From Rossellomorea arthrocnemi (GTDB lineage Bacteria; Bacillota; Bacilli; Bacillales; Bacillaceae_B), in contig NZ_CAJGBF010000010.1 of assembly GCF_904424705.1 (NCBI RefSeq), positions 1-64,000 of the forward strand: a stretch of DNA of 64,000 nucleotides, in the 5' to 3' direction. Shown here one piece after another: positions 14,577-23,701 of this stretch. Position numbers and translations under genes: made by a program. The first letter of the stretch is position 1; each line of letters starts with the position of its first letter. The notes under the pieces are model-generated. The model saw only the letters and a program-made list of their open reading frames with translations. It made no database searches and was not told the origin of the DNA.

Positions 14577-16844
14577 ATGACGAAGGAATCGAACATTCAT
14601 CCCGATTTTACAAGTGAATCAGAGCGATTAGAGTTTACAAAGCGCTACATTGATGTTGTCATCAGCACATCCCAGACGAGTAAGGAAAAGTATAAGGAAA
14701 ACATGGAAAAAGCTTTTGGAGATATCGATTGGGGCGAATCCAGTGCTGCTTATATCGATATCTTGACAAACTCAAGTTTTTTTGAAATGTCGAAAGAAGA
14801 GTTGGAGTCCCTTACGAAAGCGAAGACGAAACCGTATTTTGCCCGGATTGATTTTCAACATGAGGGCTCGGACAGGGTGGAAAAGCACTATATCGGGAAG
14901 ACCTCCCTGTATCAGCGGGAGAATCAGGAACAAATCATCGTGGACTGGAGATCTCCCATCGCGAATCTTTATTATGAAGGAAGGATCGGCGATGTATCAT
15001 ACGTGGCGGAAGATGAGATGTATGAAGGGGATTTGTCATTAAAGCGCCAGTATATGATCGAGGATGGTTCTCTTGAAGAAATTCGCGATATTGATTTAAC
15101 AACCACCGATGAACTGCTTCAGGATTCATTAGCGAAAAGCTCCAGTAACCGGCTGACTGAAATCATTTCAACCATTCAGGAAGAACAGAACAGGATTATC
15201 CGTGCCGATTTAAACAAACCCATCATTGTTCAGGGAGCGGCAGGAAGCGGTAAAACTACCATCGCTCTTCACCGGATTTCATACTTTATTTATAACTACA
15301 AACAGCATTTTGATCCGAAACAACTGATGATTCTGGCACCGAGTAATTTGTTCATTGACTATATTTCAGAAGCATTGCCGGAACTTGGAGTGGAACGGGT
15401 AAGGCAAACCACATTCACAGATTATGTTATGACCTGCTTAGAGAAGCAGCTTACATTAGTGGACGATAACAAGCTCATAAAGTTGATAGAAACACATGAT
15501 GAGGAGATAGAGATCTCTTCGTGGATATCAGGGTTTAAAGGCTCCAAAGCATTCAGGAGGATACTGGATGATTATTTAGAAGAAATTGAACAACGCTTCT
15601 ACACATCAAAAGATTTCTATGTAGATAAATATAAGCTTTATACGGCTAAGAAGTTCACCCATCTATTTAAAGAAGAATATACGTATATGCCAATCTATCG
15701 CAGGATGGAAAAGCTGAAATCCCTTCTGCAAAGCTATGTCCGGTCGAATAAAAAGCAAATGGTGGAGAAGATAGAGAAGTTTTTTGATGAACGGATCGAA
15801 AGGGCTCTCTTTGAGCGTACAAAGGCAGGGAACCGGAAGGAATATGTATCAAAAGCATTGGACAGAAAAAGTGAGCGTATCAAGGAAATCAAGAAAGCGA
15901 TTCGTGTAAGTGTCAATGGATACATGAAACAGTTTGAAAAGAAGAATCTGAATCAGTACTTCACAGATTTATTCTCGGATCCTGAACGACTTGTTTCTTA
16001 TTCAAAGGGTGAACTGAGTCGAAAACAAGCGGAACAGCTTTGTCACTATACGTTGAACTATGCAAAGAAAAAGCAATATGAAGTAGAAGATCTGGCAATT
16101 CTTTTATATTTACAATCCCATTTGTTTGGAATCGACAAGTATTATAAAGCAAAAAACATCGTCATAGATGAAGCACAGGATTATAGTTATATGCAGCTAT
16201 ATTCATTGAAGAGGGCACTGGAAACCGACATGTTCACCCTTGTCGGGGATCTTGCGCAAGGCATTCATTCTTATCGCGGGCTTCAGTCCTGGGAACCGGT
16301 TTATAGAGACATCTTCCCGAGGGCAACGTATACCGAGCTCCAAAAGAGCTATCGTACTACGATTGAAATCATGGAAGAAGCGAATAAACTGCTGAGTCTC
16401 TTACCTTATGATTTTCCTAAAGTGAATCCGGTGGTGAGACACGGGGATTCTCCAAGCTTTAATGAGTATGTAGAATTGGATGAACTGGCTTCCCTAATCG
16501 AGAAGAAGGTGGATGCAGGACGAGAAGGAGGATTCCAAACCTTCGCAGTGATCGGGAAAAGCATGAAGGACTGTTTAAAAATTAGTGAGATCCTTCAAAA
16601 GCGACGTCCCGGGAAAGTGAAATTATTAGAAGAGCAGGAATCGATCCCGAAAGATCAAATCGTCGTCGTTCCATCCTATCTGTCAAAAGGCCTCGAGTTT
16701 GATGTGGTCTTCATCGCTGCTGTGGATGAGGCATTCAACCCGAAAAACGAACTCGACATCAAGCTCCAGTACGTGGCCATGACCCGCCCCCTCCATAAGC
16801 TTGCGTTTATAGGTAAGGGAAGAGACCAATTTATCGGTCAGTAA
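14577..16844 (+). CDS. helD: RNA polymerase recycling motor HelD
   Basis: The 755-residue UvrD/Rep-type superfamily-1 ATPase has an N-terminal coiled-coil arm (residues about 10-60), Walker A QGAAGSGKTTIALHR (about 218), Walker B NIVIDEAQDYS (about 527) and late motifs YRTTIEIMEEA and YVAMTRPLHKL. HelD binds RNA polymerase and removes it from stalled complexes and DNA, aiding recycling. GGAG precedes ATG 14577. A YvgN-like gene follows; both families also lie in the yvg region of B. subtilis. Confidence 0.9.
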   Translation: MTKESNIHPDFTSESERLEFTKRYIDVVISTSQTSKEKYKENMEKAFGDIDWGESSAAYIDILTNSSFFEMSKEELESLTKAKTKPYFARIDFQHEGSDRVEKHYIGKTSLYQRENQEQIIVDWRSPIANLYYEGRIGDVSYVAEDEMYEGDLSLKRQYMIEDGSLEEIRDIDLTTTDELLQDSLAKSSSNRLTEIISTIQEEQNRIIRADLNKPIIVQGAAGSGKTTIALHRISYFIYNYKQHFDPKQLMILAPSNLFIDYISEALPELGVERVRQTTFTDYVMTCLEKQLTLVDDNKLIKLIETHDEEIEISSWISGFKGSKAFRRILDDYLEEIEQRFYTSKDFYVDKYKLYTAKKFTHLFKEEYTYMPIYRRMEKLKSLLQSYVRSNKKQMVEKIEKFFDERIERALFERTKAGNRKEYVSKALDRKSERIKEIKKAIRVSVNGYMKQFEKKNLNQYFTDLFSDPERLVSYSKGELSRKQAEQLCHYTLNYAKKKQYEVEDLAILLYLQSHLFGIDKYYKAKNIVIDEAQDYSYMQLYSLKRALETDMFTLVGDLAQGIHSYRGLQSWEPVYRDIFPRATYTELQKSYRTTIEIMEEANKLLSLLPYDFPKVNPVVRHGDSPSFNEYVELDELASLIEKKVDAGREGGFQTFAVIGKSMKDCLKISEILQKRRPGKVKLLEEQESIPKDQIVVVPSYLSKGLEFDVVFIAAVDEAFNPKNELDIKLQYVAMTRPLHKLAFIGKGRDQFIGQ

Positions 16845-16857
16845 ATTTTCTATATAA

Positions 16858-16897
16858 GGTCCGTCCCTCGTTTTTTAATGGGAGGGCCATTTTTTTA
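16858..16897 (+). terminator. Intrinsic terminator built on the GGTCCGTCCCTC motif
   Basis: GGTCCGTCCCTC (16858-16869) can pair imperfectly with GGGAGGGCC, followed by ATTTTTTT, directly after helD. Confidence 0.75.
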
Positions 16898-16976
16898 AAT
16901 GCATTTTAGAAAACATAAGATTGGCTTTCTGTTGGTTAAGTTTGTACAATAATAATTAATTCAGGAGGGATGCAAT

Positions 16977-17807
16977 ATGTTGAGAAACTTACAGAGCACG
17001 AAGACATTACATAATGGAATTGAGATTCCTTATGTTGGTTTAGGAGTTTACCAAATGAAAGATCCGTCTGAAACGGTGCTGGCCGTTCGAACTGCGATCG
17101 AGTCAGGGTACCGCTCCATTGATACAGCGGCGATCTACGATAATGAAGAAGACGTGGGTCAAGGTGTAAAAGAAGGTGGAGTAGCGAGAGAAGAGCTTTT
17201 CATCACATCAAAAGTGTGGAATGGTGATCAAGGTTACGATACGACTATGAAAGCATTTGAAACCAGTTTGAAAAAGCTTGATATGGACTACCTGGATATG
17301 TATTTAATTCATTGGCCTGTAGAAGGGAAATACAATGATACGTGGAAAGCAATGGAGAGACTGCATAGTGAAGGATTGGTAAAAACAATCGGCGTCAGTA
17401 ACTTCCATCCCCACCATCTTCAAGACTTAATGAAATACAGCAACGAAAAGCCTGTATTAAACCAAATTGAGTTACACCCTCGTTTAAATCAGGAAAAAAT
17501 AAGAGAATTCTGTGCATCACAACATATCGCTGTAGAAGCGTGGTCACCAATCGCTCAAGGACGTGTATTGAACGAACCTACTTTGAACCACATCGCAGAG
17601 AAGCATGAAAAATCTGCAGCACAAGTGATTCTTCGTTGGCATCTTCAGAATGATGTCATCATCATTCCTAAGTCTGTTCATGAACACCGCATCAAGGAAA
17701 ACGCAGATCTGTTCAACTTCGAGCTATCGATGGAAGAAATGAATCAAATCAATCAACTGAATCTCGACGAGCGCTTTGGTCCAGATCCAGACAACTTTGA
17801 TTTCTAA
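16977..17807 (+). CDS. yvgN: Aldo/keto reductase (YvgN-like)
   Basis: This 276-residue NADPH-dependent TIM-barrel reductase has the catalytic and cofactor landmarks GYRSIDTAAIYDNEEDVG (Asp and Tyr), LDMYLIHWP (His), GVSNFHPHHL and the NADPH-binding IIPKSVHEHRIKEN near the end. It resembles B. subtilis YvgN, a glyoxal/methylglyoxal reductase. AGGAGGG precedes the ATG at 16977. It probably detoxifies reactive carbonyls; the physiological substrate is inferred. Confidence 0.88.
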   Translation: MLRNLQSTKTLHNGIEIPYVGLGVYQMKDPSETVLAVRTAIESGYRSIDTAAIYDNEEDVGQGVKEGGVAREELFITSKVWNGDQGYDTTMKAFETSLKKLDMDYLDMYLIHWPVEGKYNDTWKAMERLHSEGLVKTIGVSNFHPHHLQDLMKYSNEKPVLNQIELHPRLNQEKIREFCASQHIAVEAWSPIAQGRVLNEPTLNHIAEKHEKSAAQVILRWHLQNDVIIIPKSVHEHRIKENADLFNFELSMEEMNQINQLNLDERFGPDPDNFDF

Positions 17808-17824
17808 ATAGTACTTTGATCTCA

Positions 17825-17855
17825 AGAGGTCCGTTCCTGAACGGGCCTCTTTTTT
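17825..17855 (+). terminator. Intrinsic terminator
   Basis: AGAGGTCCGTTC pairs with GAACGGGCCTCT, followed by six Ts, after the YvgN-like gene. Confidence 0.85.
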
Positions 17856-17890
17856 AGACTCAACACTTTCATTAATTTTATAAAAAGGAA

Positions 17891-17995
17891 TTGACAGGGA
17901 AGAGAAGAGTATTATACAATTATCTCGAAATCAAAATAATCACATTCGAGATAACCTGTCTCTCTTTTTTTATTATATATCTCAAGTTAAAGATA
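17891..17995 (+). promoter_or_regulatory. Promoter and MhqR-like boxes
   Basis: TTGACA (17891-17896) with TATACA or TACAAT (17913-17920) forms a sigma-A promoter. Right behind it TATCTCGAAATCAAAATA (17921-17938) approximates the MhqR box (TATCTCGA...TCGAGATA). Its left half also forms a perfect inverted repeat with TTCGAGATAA (17945-17954), and a second degenerate box, TATCTCAAGTTAAAGATA, lies at 17978-17995. MhqR is the Bacillus repressor released by quinones, and the genes downstream fit its regulon. A T-run after the first repeat leaves a terminator as another reading. Confidence 0.65.
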
Positions 17996-18069
17996 ATGGA
18001 TGTAAGAATAATTGAAACTGAAATGTTTGAAGGTAAATCTCGATGGGAAAACATAAAGGAGGAAAATTG

Positions 18070-18477
18070 ATGACAGCATTAGCTGCATTTGGTTTATTGG
18101 TTATTCGTTTAGTTGTGGGACTGACATTTGCTGCCCACGGAACTCAGAAATTATTTGGGTGGTTCGGAGGTCACGGGCTCCAGGGAACAGGAGGTTTCTT
18201 TGAATCCATTGGAATCAAGCCTGGAAAAACGATGGCGCTCATCGCAGGAATTTCTGAAGTTGCAGGTGGATTATTATTTGCCGCAGGTTTCCTGACGCCA
18301 TTAGCCGCATTGCTTATCATTGCCACGATGTTAGTAGCAATCGTGAAGGTTCACGGTGCAAATGGTTATTGGGTAACCCAAAATGGTACAGAATATAATG
18401 TGATGCTCATTGTTGTTGCACTTGGAGTAGCCCTTGTTGGCGCAGGGACATATTCAATAGATGCCATCCTATTTTAA
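18070..18477 (+). CDS. DoxX-family membrane protein (MhqP-like)
   Basis: The 135-residue, four-helix membrane protein of the DoxX group has LLVIRLVVGLTFAAHGTQKLFGWFGG at the front and GISEVAGGLLFAAGFLTPLAALL in the middle. In Bacillus, DoxX-like MhqP belongs to the quinone-inducible mhqNOP operon. ATG 18070 is chosen because AAAGGAGG (18055-18062) precedes it by 7 bases; an in-frame ATG at 18043 lies before the ribosome site. It is co-transcribed with the WrbA-like gene 77 bases downstream. Confidence 0.82.
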   Translation: MTALAAFGLLVIRLVVGLTFAAHGTQKLFGWFGGHGLQGTGGFFESIGIKPGKTMALIAGISEVAGGLLFAAGFLTPLAALLIIATMLVAIVKVHGANGYWVTQNGTEYNVMLIVVALGVALVGAGTYSIDAILF

Positions 18478-18554
18478 CTGATTTACCTGCAGTTTGAATT
18501 TGTGTTTCACCCATTTACTATATAAAAATCATGTTTAAAGGAGAGGTTTCAATT

Positions 18555-19169
18555 ATGTCTAACGTAAAATTGGCAATCATGTACTACAGTTCAACAGGTA
18601 CAAACTATCAAATGGCAAAATGGGCAGAAGAGGCTGCGAAGGAAGCAGGTGCTGAAGTGAAATTACTTCGTTTTGAAGAAACTGCACCAGAAGGAGCGAT
18701 TGCCTCCAACCCGGCATGGGAGAAGCATTACAATGAAACGAAAGATATCGTACCAGTAGCAACCCTCGATGACCTTGAGTGGGCAGACGCTTATCTTTTC
18801 AACGTCCCAACCCGGTTCGGAAACGTGCCTTCTCAAGTTAAAGCTTTCCTGGATACGACAGGAGGCCTTTGGTTCAATGGCAAACTGGCAAACAAAGTAG
18901 TGAGCGCCACCTCATCTGCAAGTAATTCGCACGGTGGACAGGAGCAAACGGTTCTGGCACTTTACACAACCATGATGCACTGGGGTGCCATCATCGCAGC
19001 GCCTGGATACACTGATCAATCAAGCTTTACGACTGGTGGGAACCCATATGGAACAAGTGTAACGGTGGATCAGGAAGGCAATATGGTTGAATCTGTAGAA
19101 CCTGCTGTGAAACACCAAACCCGTCGTACGATCCAAATCGCCGGAGCAGTGAAAAATGGATTGAAATAA
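18555..19169 (+). CDS. WrbA-type NAD(P)H:quinone oxidoreductase
   Basis: This 204-residue flavodoxin-like FMN protein has the phosphate loop YYSSTGTNYQMA (residues about 10-21), FNVPTRFGNVPSQVKAFLDT and the FMN-contact region SATSSASNSHGGQEQT (about 117-132). WrbA enzymes reduce quinones by two electrons to avoid semiquinone radicals. AAAGGAGAGG precedes ATG 18555. Following a DoxX gene behind MhqR-like boxes, it is probably part of a quinone-stress response. Confidence 0.88.
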   Translation: MSNVKLAIMYYSSTGTNYQMAKWAEEAAKEAGAEVKLLRFEETAPEGAIASNPAWEKHYNETKDIVPVATLDDLEWADAYLFNVPTRFGNVPSQVKAFLDTTGGLWFNGKLANKVVSATSSASNSHGGQEQTVLALYTTMMHWGAIIAAPGYTDQSSFTTGGNPYGTSVTVDQEGNMVESVEPAVKHQTRRTIQIAGAVKNGLK

Positions 19170-19175
19170 TGCAAA

Positions 19176-19210
19176 AAAACCTGGTCACTCGTGAGAAGTG
19201 ACCAGGTTTT
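19176..19210 (+). terminator. Intrinsic terminator
   Basis: AAAACCTGGTCACT pairs with AGTGACCAGGTTTT. It ends the DoxX-WrbA operon and could also act on the converging yhcT-like gene. Confidence 0.9.
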
Positions 19211-19317
19211 ATTTTGTGATTCTTGTTTCTAAGTAAAGTTTTATTCTCATGCGTACAAAATGAGAACAAAAATGCTAGTTTGAATTGAAAGTTGTTCCTC
19301 TTTAGACCAGCACTCCA

Positions 19318-20202
19318 TCACAGCCCTACATTATCCACGCACTGAGCTTCACAGTCGATCATCTCACCCGTCAGGGGATGAGGAAAAGATATACGTGCCG
19401 CATGCAGTGCCTGTCTATTGAAGATCGGCTTTCCACCATATAATGTGTCGCCAACCAAAGGGTGACCGATGTGACTCATATGCACGCGAATTTGATGGGT
19501 TCGGCCAGTATCAAGCTGTACTTCGACCAGTGTATATGAATTTCTAAAATCCATTACTTTGTAATGAGTGACTGCTTCCTGACCGGAAGAGGAAACCCTT
19601 CTTCTCGTATTGTGATGTCGATCCCTGCCAATTGCTTCAGCAATGGTGCCTCTTTTCTGTTTCAACCGGCCATGTACCAAGGCGTGATACGTACGCTTGA
19701 TTTGGCGTTCTGCAAGAAGCCGGTCAAGAATCGCTTTACATAATGGGTGTTTTGCAAAGATCATCGCACCTGATGTATCACGGTCCAAACGGTGTATATG
19801 CAAAACGCGGCATCTCTCCCCCTTGGCCTGATGATGGAAAGCGACAAGATTGGCCAGGGTATCCGTTTCTTCAGGTTGATTAGGGTGAGTATCGATCCCT
19901 GCCGGTTTGTTGACGACAATCAAATGTTCGTCTTCAAACAACACCTCTAATTCTCCGTAGGTTGGAAGGACATCGTATTCTACGTCCTTAAATAAACGAA
20001 TCTGTAGAACATCTCCAGTTGAAAGAGTTTCAGTCCAAGGGATCAATTCTCCATTCACCTTGATATCCCCCTCCATTCTCATAGAATGAACCAATTTTTT
20101 AGGCGCCTGCCAGTGTTTTCTAAGAATTGTTTCAATCGTTACATTTTTCCATTTATCTGGAATAACTAGGTCGAATCGTTCGCCTTTTTTCCTTGTTTTC
20201 AT
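19318..20202 (-). CDS. yhcT: RluA-family pseudouridine synthase (YhcT-like)
   Basis: The 294-residue protein has an N-terminal S4-like region (RKHWQAPKKLVHSMRMEGDIKVNG) and the catalytic motif HIHRLDRDTSGAM near residue 140, whose Asp attacks the uridine, then LDTGRTHQIRVHMSHIGHPLVGD. Such enzymes convert uridine to pseudouridine in rRNA or tRNA; the site is unknown. The ATG at 20202 follows AAGGAG; a TTG one codon earlier is possible. The neighbour on the other strand is the YhcU-like gene, as in B. subtilis. Confidence 0.88.
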   Translation of the reverse strand: MKTRKKGERFDLVIPDKWKNVTIETILRKHWQAPKKLVHSMRMEGDIKVNGELIPWTETLSTGDVLQIRLFKDVEYDVLPTYGELEVLFEDEHLIVVNKPAGIDTHPNQPEETDTLANLVAFHHQAKGERCRVLHIHRLDRDTSGAMIFAKHPLCKAILDRLLAERQIKRTYHALVHGRLKQKRGTIAEAIGRDRHHNTRRRVSSSGQEAVTHYKVMDFRNSYTLVEVQLDTGRTHQIRVHMSHIGHPLVGDTLYGGKPIFNRQALHAARISFPHPLTGEMIDCEAQCVDNVGL

Positions 20203-20373
20203 CAAAAAACTCCTTTAGATGACAAAAATCTTATACTTATATGGGTATTTACTCCCACCATAGCTCCTATTCAACCCAATTCATGGGTATAATTACCACG
20301 CTGTTGGTTCTACTTCTATGTTATCCTTAATATATCTATTACAGGAAGATTACAACCATTACAAAGGTGGGTT

Positions 20374-20775
20374 ATGATGGTGAAAGTTTTACTAGCATCA
20401 ACACATGAACAGGAAGATAAAATACAAGAGCTTATACAGTACATGTATTGTACTATTTTCCCTGATTATTTCACAGATGATGAAATTGAACAATTCGATG
20501 ATATGGAAGTATTACATACGACGACGAGAAACATTGAATATTTCGGGACTCTTAAGGAAGCATTTCAGGTGATTTCAAGCCTGCAAACGTTGATTTCTAT
20601 CGTTGAAAGCGGCTCAAAGGAAGAAGTATATGAAGAGATGTTCTATCACAATGCCGGGATCCTTCAAAGTTTTGGCATGTTCTTTCCTTTATCGTATGAT
20701 CAGTTTACTGAAGAATCGGATTGTAGGCATAATCTAAGTATTTACTCGAGAGCGGATAACCAACTGCTTGTGTAA
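20374..20775 (+). CDS. yhcU: YhcU-family protein (DUF5365)
   Basis: The 133-residue cytoplasmic protein opens VKVLLASTHEQEDKIQELIQ, continues FPDYFTDDEIEQF and MEVLHTTTRNIEYFGTLKEA, and matches the YhcU family of bacilli in length and position next to yhcT. No catalytic motif is visible and no function is established. AAAGGTGG (20363-20370) precedes two adjacent ATG codons (20374 and 20377). Confidence 0.75.
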   Translation: MMVKVLLASTHEQEDKIQELIQYMYCTIFPDYFTDDEIEQFDDMEVLHTTTRNIEYFGTLKEAFQVISSLQTLISIVESGSKEEVYEEMFYHNAGILQSFGMFFPLSYDQFTEESDCRHNLSIYSRADNQLLV

Positions 20776-20873
20776 AAAGTGTTACGTCGTTAAAAGTTAG
20801 ACACTTTAGAAAATTCGTATAAACATGTTTGAAAGATAACTGTAAGGGGAAAGTAGCTTGTAATAAGTTAATC

Positions 20874-20896
20874 ATGAAGATACATTGTATCTTCAT
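20874..20896. repeat. Perfect hairpin
   Basis: ATGAAGATAC and GTATCTTCAT are separated by ATT. There is no T-run; it is possibly a partial terminator for the yhcU-like gene or an RNA 3' end stabiliser. Confidence 0.6.
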
Positions 20897-20919
20897 CTTG
20901 AAATTCCTCCTCATTTGAA

Positions 20920-20956
20920 AGGGGCTGACTCGTGGAAAAGTCAGCCCCTCTTTTTT
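20920..20956. terminator. Bidirectional intrinsic terminator
   Basis: AGGGGCTGACT pairs with AGTCAGCCCCT and is followed by a T-run, between converging yhcU-like and thioredoxin-like genes. Confidence 0.9.
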
Positions 20957-21428
20957 ATTCTGCTTTCACGTTCTCTTCGAAAAATGATTTGAAATCTTCC
21001 TCAGGATGCTCTCCTACGATTCTCGCCACTTCTTTTCCATCTTCGTAATGTACAAGTGTGGGGGTAGCTTCGATTCCATACTGATCCCACCCTTGTTCGA
21101 ATTCGAGAAGATTATACTGTACCATGTCCACTCCCATATCTTCGGCCAGAGGAGCCAGGGTAGGGGTCGTTCGTTTACAGTGGATACAAGTAGAACTATA
21201 GAAGTAAACGGTTGCTTCTTCTTTATTCTTTAATGTTTCTTCCAGCTCTTCTGGAAGAATAACATTCTGGTAGTTCGGGTCATCCAGAAGTTCAACGGTT
21301 GCCGGGTCCAGTTTCTCTTTCTTGAATTTATTTCCTTCCGCTTTTTGACTGTTCTGAACGCTTGTGATGATGGCGATGGCTGCGAATAGTCCGACTATCG
21401 CCACCAGAAATATGATGATTTTCTTCAA
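20955..21428 (-). CDS. Membrane-anchored thioredoxin-like protein
   Basis: This 157-residue protein has an N-terminal membrane anchor (residues 4-23), a linker and a thioredoxin fold with the active site CIHC (81-84) and the cis-proline segment IEATPTLVHY. It acts outside the membrane as a thiol-disulfide oxidoreductase. It starts with TTG at 21428 (GGAGG upstream), one base after the bdbC stop, so the two are coupled. The pair probably works like BdbD-BdbC or BdbA-BdbB: the membrane partner re-oxidises this protein, which forms disulfides in exported proteins. Confidence 0.85.
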   Translation of the reverse strand: MKKIIIFLVAIVGLFAAIAIITSVQNSQKAEGNKFKKEKLDPATVELLDDPNYQNVILPEELEETLKNKEEATVYFYSSTCIHCKRTTPTLAPLAEDMGVDMVQYNLLEFEQGWDQYGIEATPTLVHYEDGKEVARIVGEHPEEDFKSFFEENVKAE

Positions 21429-21429
21429 T

Positions 21430-21855
21430 CTATTTGTCCTCCTTTATCGCTTTTAAAACCATTACACTTGAAATGAAGATGATGGTGAAACCCGTGAGCG
21501 CAAGAAACGGGATCGTGACAAAACCGAACAGGTTGATGTATTCACCTGTACATGGGACACGGCCGCAGGCTGGAGCGCTTTCTGTTAAGAATGTAACTTT
21601 TTGAATAGAGTAGTGATAAATGGAAATGAGAAGGCCGATACCGGAAAAAATGGTAGAATATAATGCCACTTGAAAATCTTTTCGTACATAGGCAACTCCT
21701 AATAGAATCACCATCGGATACATTAAAATACGCTGATACCAGCATAATTCGCATGGCTCATATTTCATGATTTCAGAGAAATATAAACTTCCCATCGTTG
21801 CAATCAAGGAAGAGGCCCACGCAAGGAATAACAGAGAATCTGCTTTTTTATTCAT
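21430..21855 (-). CDS. bdbC: Disulfide oxidoreductase BdbC (DsbB family)
   Basis: The 141-residue, four-helix membrane protein contains both redox pairs of the DsbB/BdbC family: CELC at residues 35-38 followed by WYQRILMYP, and the extracytoplasmic C97/C102 pair in ACGRVPC. BdbC passes electrons from its thiol partner to quinones and supports disulfide formation in secreted or competence proteins. The thioredoxin-like gene follows directly. Confidence 0.92.
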   Translation of the reverse strand: MNKKADSLLFLAWASSLIATMGSLYFSEIMKYEPCELCWYQRILMYPMVILLGVAYVRKDFQVALYSTIFSGIGLLISIYHYSIQKVTFLTESAPACGRVPCTGEYINLFGFVTIPFLALTGFTIIFISSVMVLKAIKEDK

Positions 21856-21961
21856 ATAGAATTCCTTTCTACATATATTCTATCAAATTATAGTATGTTA
21901 TTATTATAAAAGTAAAATGAGAAAACTTTATGAAGAAATATGATATTTTTTTAACGATTTG

Positions 21962-21975
21962 TGCAAACGGTTGCA
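21962..21975 (+). promoter_or_regulatory. cre or MalR-type operator upstream of malL
   Basis: TGCAAACGGTTGCA is an almost perfect palindrome with central CG. It fits the catabolite-responsive element or a LacI-family maltose regulator operator, and lies about 50 bases upstream of the alpha-glucosidase start. Confidence 0.7.
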
Positions 21976-22023
21976 AAAACCGCTTGCTTGATTCCAACGG
22001 ATCTTACAGGAGGAAAGACACAT

Positions 22024-23697
22024 ATGACAAAAAAGTGGTGGAAAGAATCGGTCGTCTATCAAATTTACCCTCGCAGCTTCATGGATTCAAACGGTGATGG
22101 TATTGGTGACATTCAAGGAATTATTTCTAAATTGGATTATTTAAAGAAACTGGGGATTGATGTGGTCTGGTTATCTCCTGTTTATGAGTCTCCTAATGAT
22201 GATAATGGGTATGATATAAGCAATTATAAAAAAGTCTTGGATGAATTCGGCACTATGGCTGATTGGGAAGAGATGCTTCAGGAAATGCATAAGCGGGATA
22301 TGAAGCTTGTCATGGATTTAGTGGTGAATCATTCTTCCGATGAGCATGGATGGTTTGTGGAATCAAGGAAATCAAAGGATAATCCATACCGTGATTATTA
22401 TATTTGGCGAGAAGGGAAAGACGGAAAAGAGCCGAATAACTGGGAGTCCGTATTTAGCGGTTCTGCCTGGGAGTATGATGACTCAACAGGAGAATATTTC
22501 CTTCATATCTTTTCCAAAAAACAGCCCGATCTGAATTGGGAGAATCCTAAACTCCGTGAGGAAATCTATGACATGATGAAATTCTGGTTACATAAAGGAA
22601 TCGATGGATTCCGGATGGACGTCATCAACTTTATTTCAAAGGTTCCAGGATTGCCTGATGCACCGAATCCAGAGGGGAAATCGTTTGCCTCAGGTCATGA
22701 ATACTTTATGAATGGTCCACGCATCCATGAATTCCTTCAAGAAATGAACCGGGAAGTCCTCTCACACTATGACATCATGACAGTTGGAGAAATGCCTGGT
22801 GTGACACCGGATGAAGCCGTCCTTTATACCGGGGAAGACAGGGATGAACTGAATATGGTATTCCAGTTCGAGCATATGGATGTGGATTCAGGACCAGGAG
22901 GAAAATGGGATGTGATTCCATTTGACTTGGTAAAATTGAAAACGATCTTGACGAAGTGGCAAACGGGACTTCATGGAAAGGGCTGGAATAGTCTTTACTG
23001 GAACAACCATGATCAGCCGAGGATCGTGTCAAGACTCGGTGACGATGGGGAATATCGCGTGAAGTCGGCGAAAATGCTTGCTACCCTCCTTCACCTCATG
23101 CAGGGTACTGCTTACATTTATCAGGGAGAAGAACTCGGGATGACCAATGTCCGTTTCTCTTCCATTGATGAATACATGGATATCGAAACACTGAACATGT
23201 ATCGTGAGAAGCGGTCACAAGGGAAGGATCACCATGAGATCATGAAGTCCATTTATGTAAAGGGAAGAGACAATGCCAGGACTCCCATGCAGTGGAATAG
23301 CAACAACCATGGCGGCTTCACGGTAGGAGAGCCATGGATTAAAAGCAATCCGAACTATAAAGATATCAACGCTGAAGAAGCTTTACAAGATCCCGGGTCT
23401 GTCTTTTTCCATTATCAAAAATTGATCTCACTTCGGAAAGAGCATGAAATCATTCCATACGGAACTTTTGAACTTCATTATGCCGATCATCCTTCCGTAT
23501 ATGCGTACACTCGGGCATATGGAAACGAGAGGATTCTGGTCCTTTGTAACGTATCAGGTGATCAGCAGGTCATCGAAAACATTGCTTCTTTTGACACCAC
23601 AAAGGCTGATGTTTTGATCACAAACGAAGAACAGCATAGTAAAGATGCATTTACGTTAAAGCCATGGGAGGCCACAGCATACTATCTTAAAGGGTAA
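22024..23697 (+). CDS. malL: GH13 alpha-glucosidase (oligo-1,6-glucosidase)
   Basis: The 557-residue enzyme opens KKWWKESVVYQIYPRSF and carries the four GH13 regions: DLVVNHSSDEH, GFRMDVINF (nucleophile Asp near 199), TVGEMPG (acid/base Glu near 255) and WNNHDQPR (Asp near 328). The valine after the nucleophile Asp and overall layout fit oligo-1,6-glucosidase/MalL, which hydrolyses isomaltose-type and maltose oligomers in the cytoplasm. ATG 22024 follows AGGAGG (22008-22013). The operator upstream implies catabolite or maltose control. It is a lone gene without a transport operon. Confidence 0.88.
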   Translation: MTKKWWKESVVYQIYPRSFMDSNGDGIGDIQGIISKLDYLKKLGIDVVWLSPVYESPNDDNGYDISNYKKVLDEFGTMADWEEMLQEMHKRDMKLVMDLVVNHSSDEHGWFVESRKSKDNPYRDYYIWREGKDGKEPNNWESVFSGSAWEYDDSTGEYFLHIFSKKQPDLNWENPKLREEIYDMMKFWLHKGIDGFRMDVINFISKVPGLPDAPNPEGKSFASGHEYFMNGPRIHEFLQEMNREVLSHYDIMTVGEMPGVTPDEAVLYTGEDRDELNMVFQFEHMDVDSGPGGKWDVIPFDLVKLKTILTKWQTGLHGKGWNSLYWNNHDQPRIVSRLGDDGEYRVKSAKMLATLLHLMQGTAYIYQGEELGMTNVRFSSIDEYMDIETLNMYREKRSQGKDHHEIMKSIYVKGRDNARTPMQWNSNNHGGFTVGEPWIKSNPNYKDINAEEALQDPGSVFFHYQKLISLRKEHEIIPYGTFELHYADHPSVYAYTRAYGNERILVLCNVSGDQQVIENIASFDTTKADVLITNEEQHSKDAFTLKPWEATAYYLKG

Positions 23698-23701
23698 TGT
23701 A

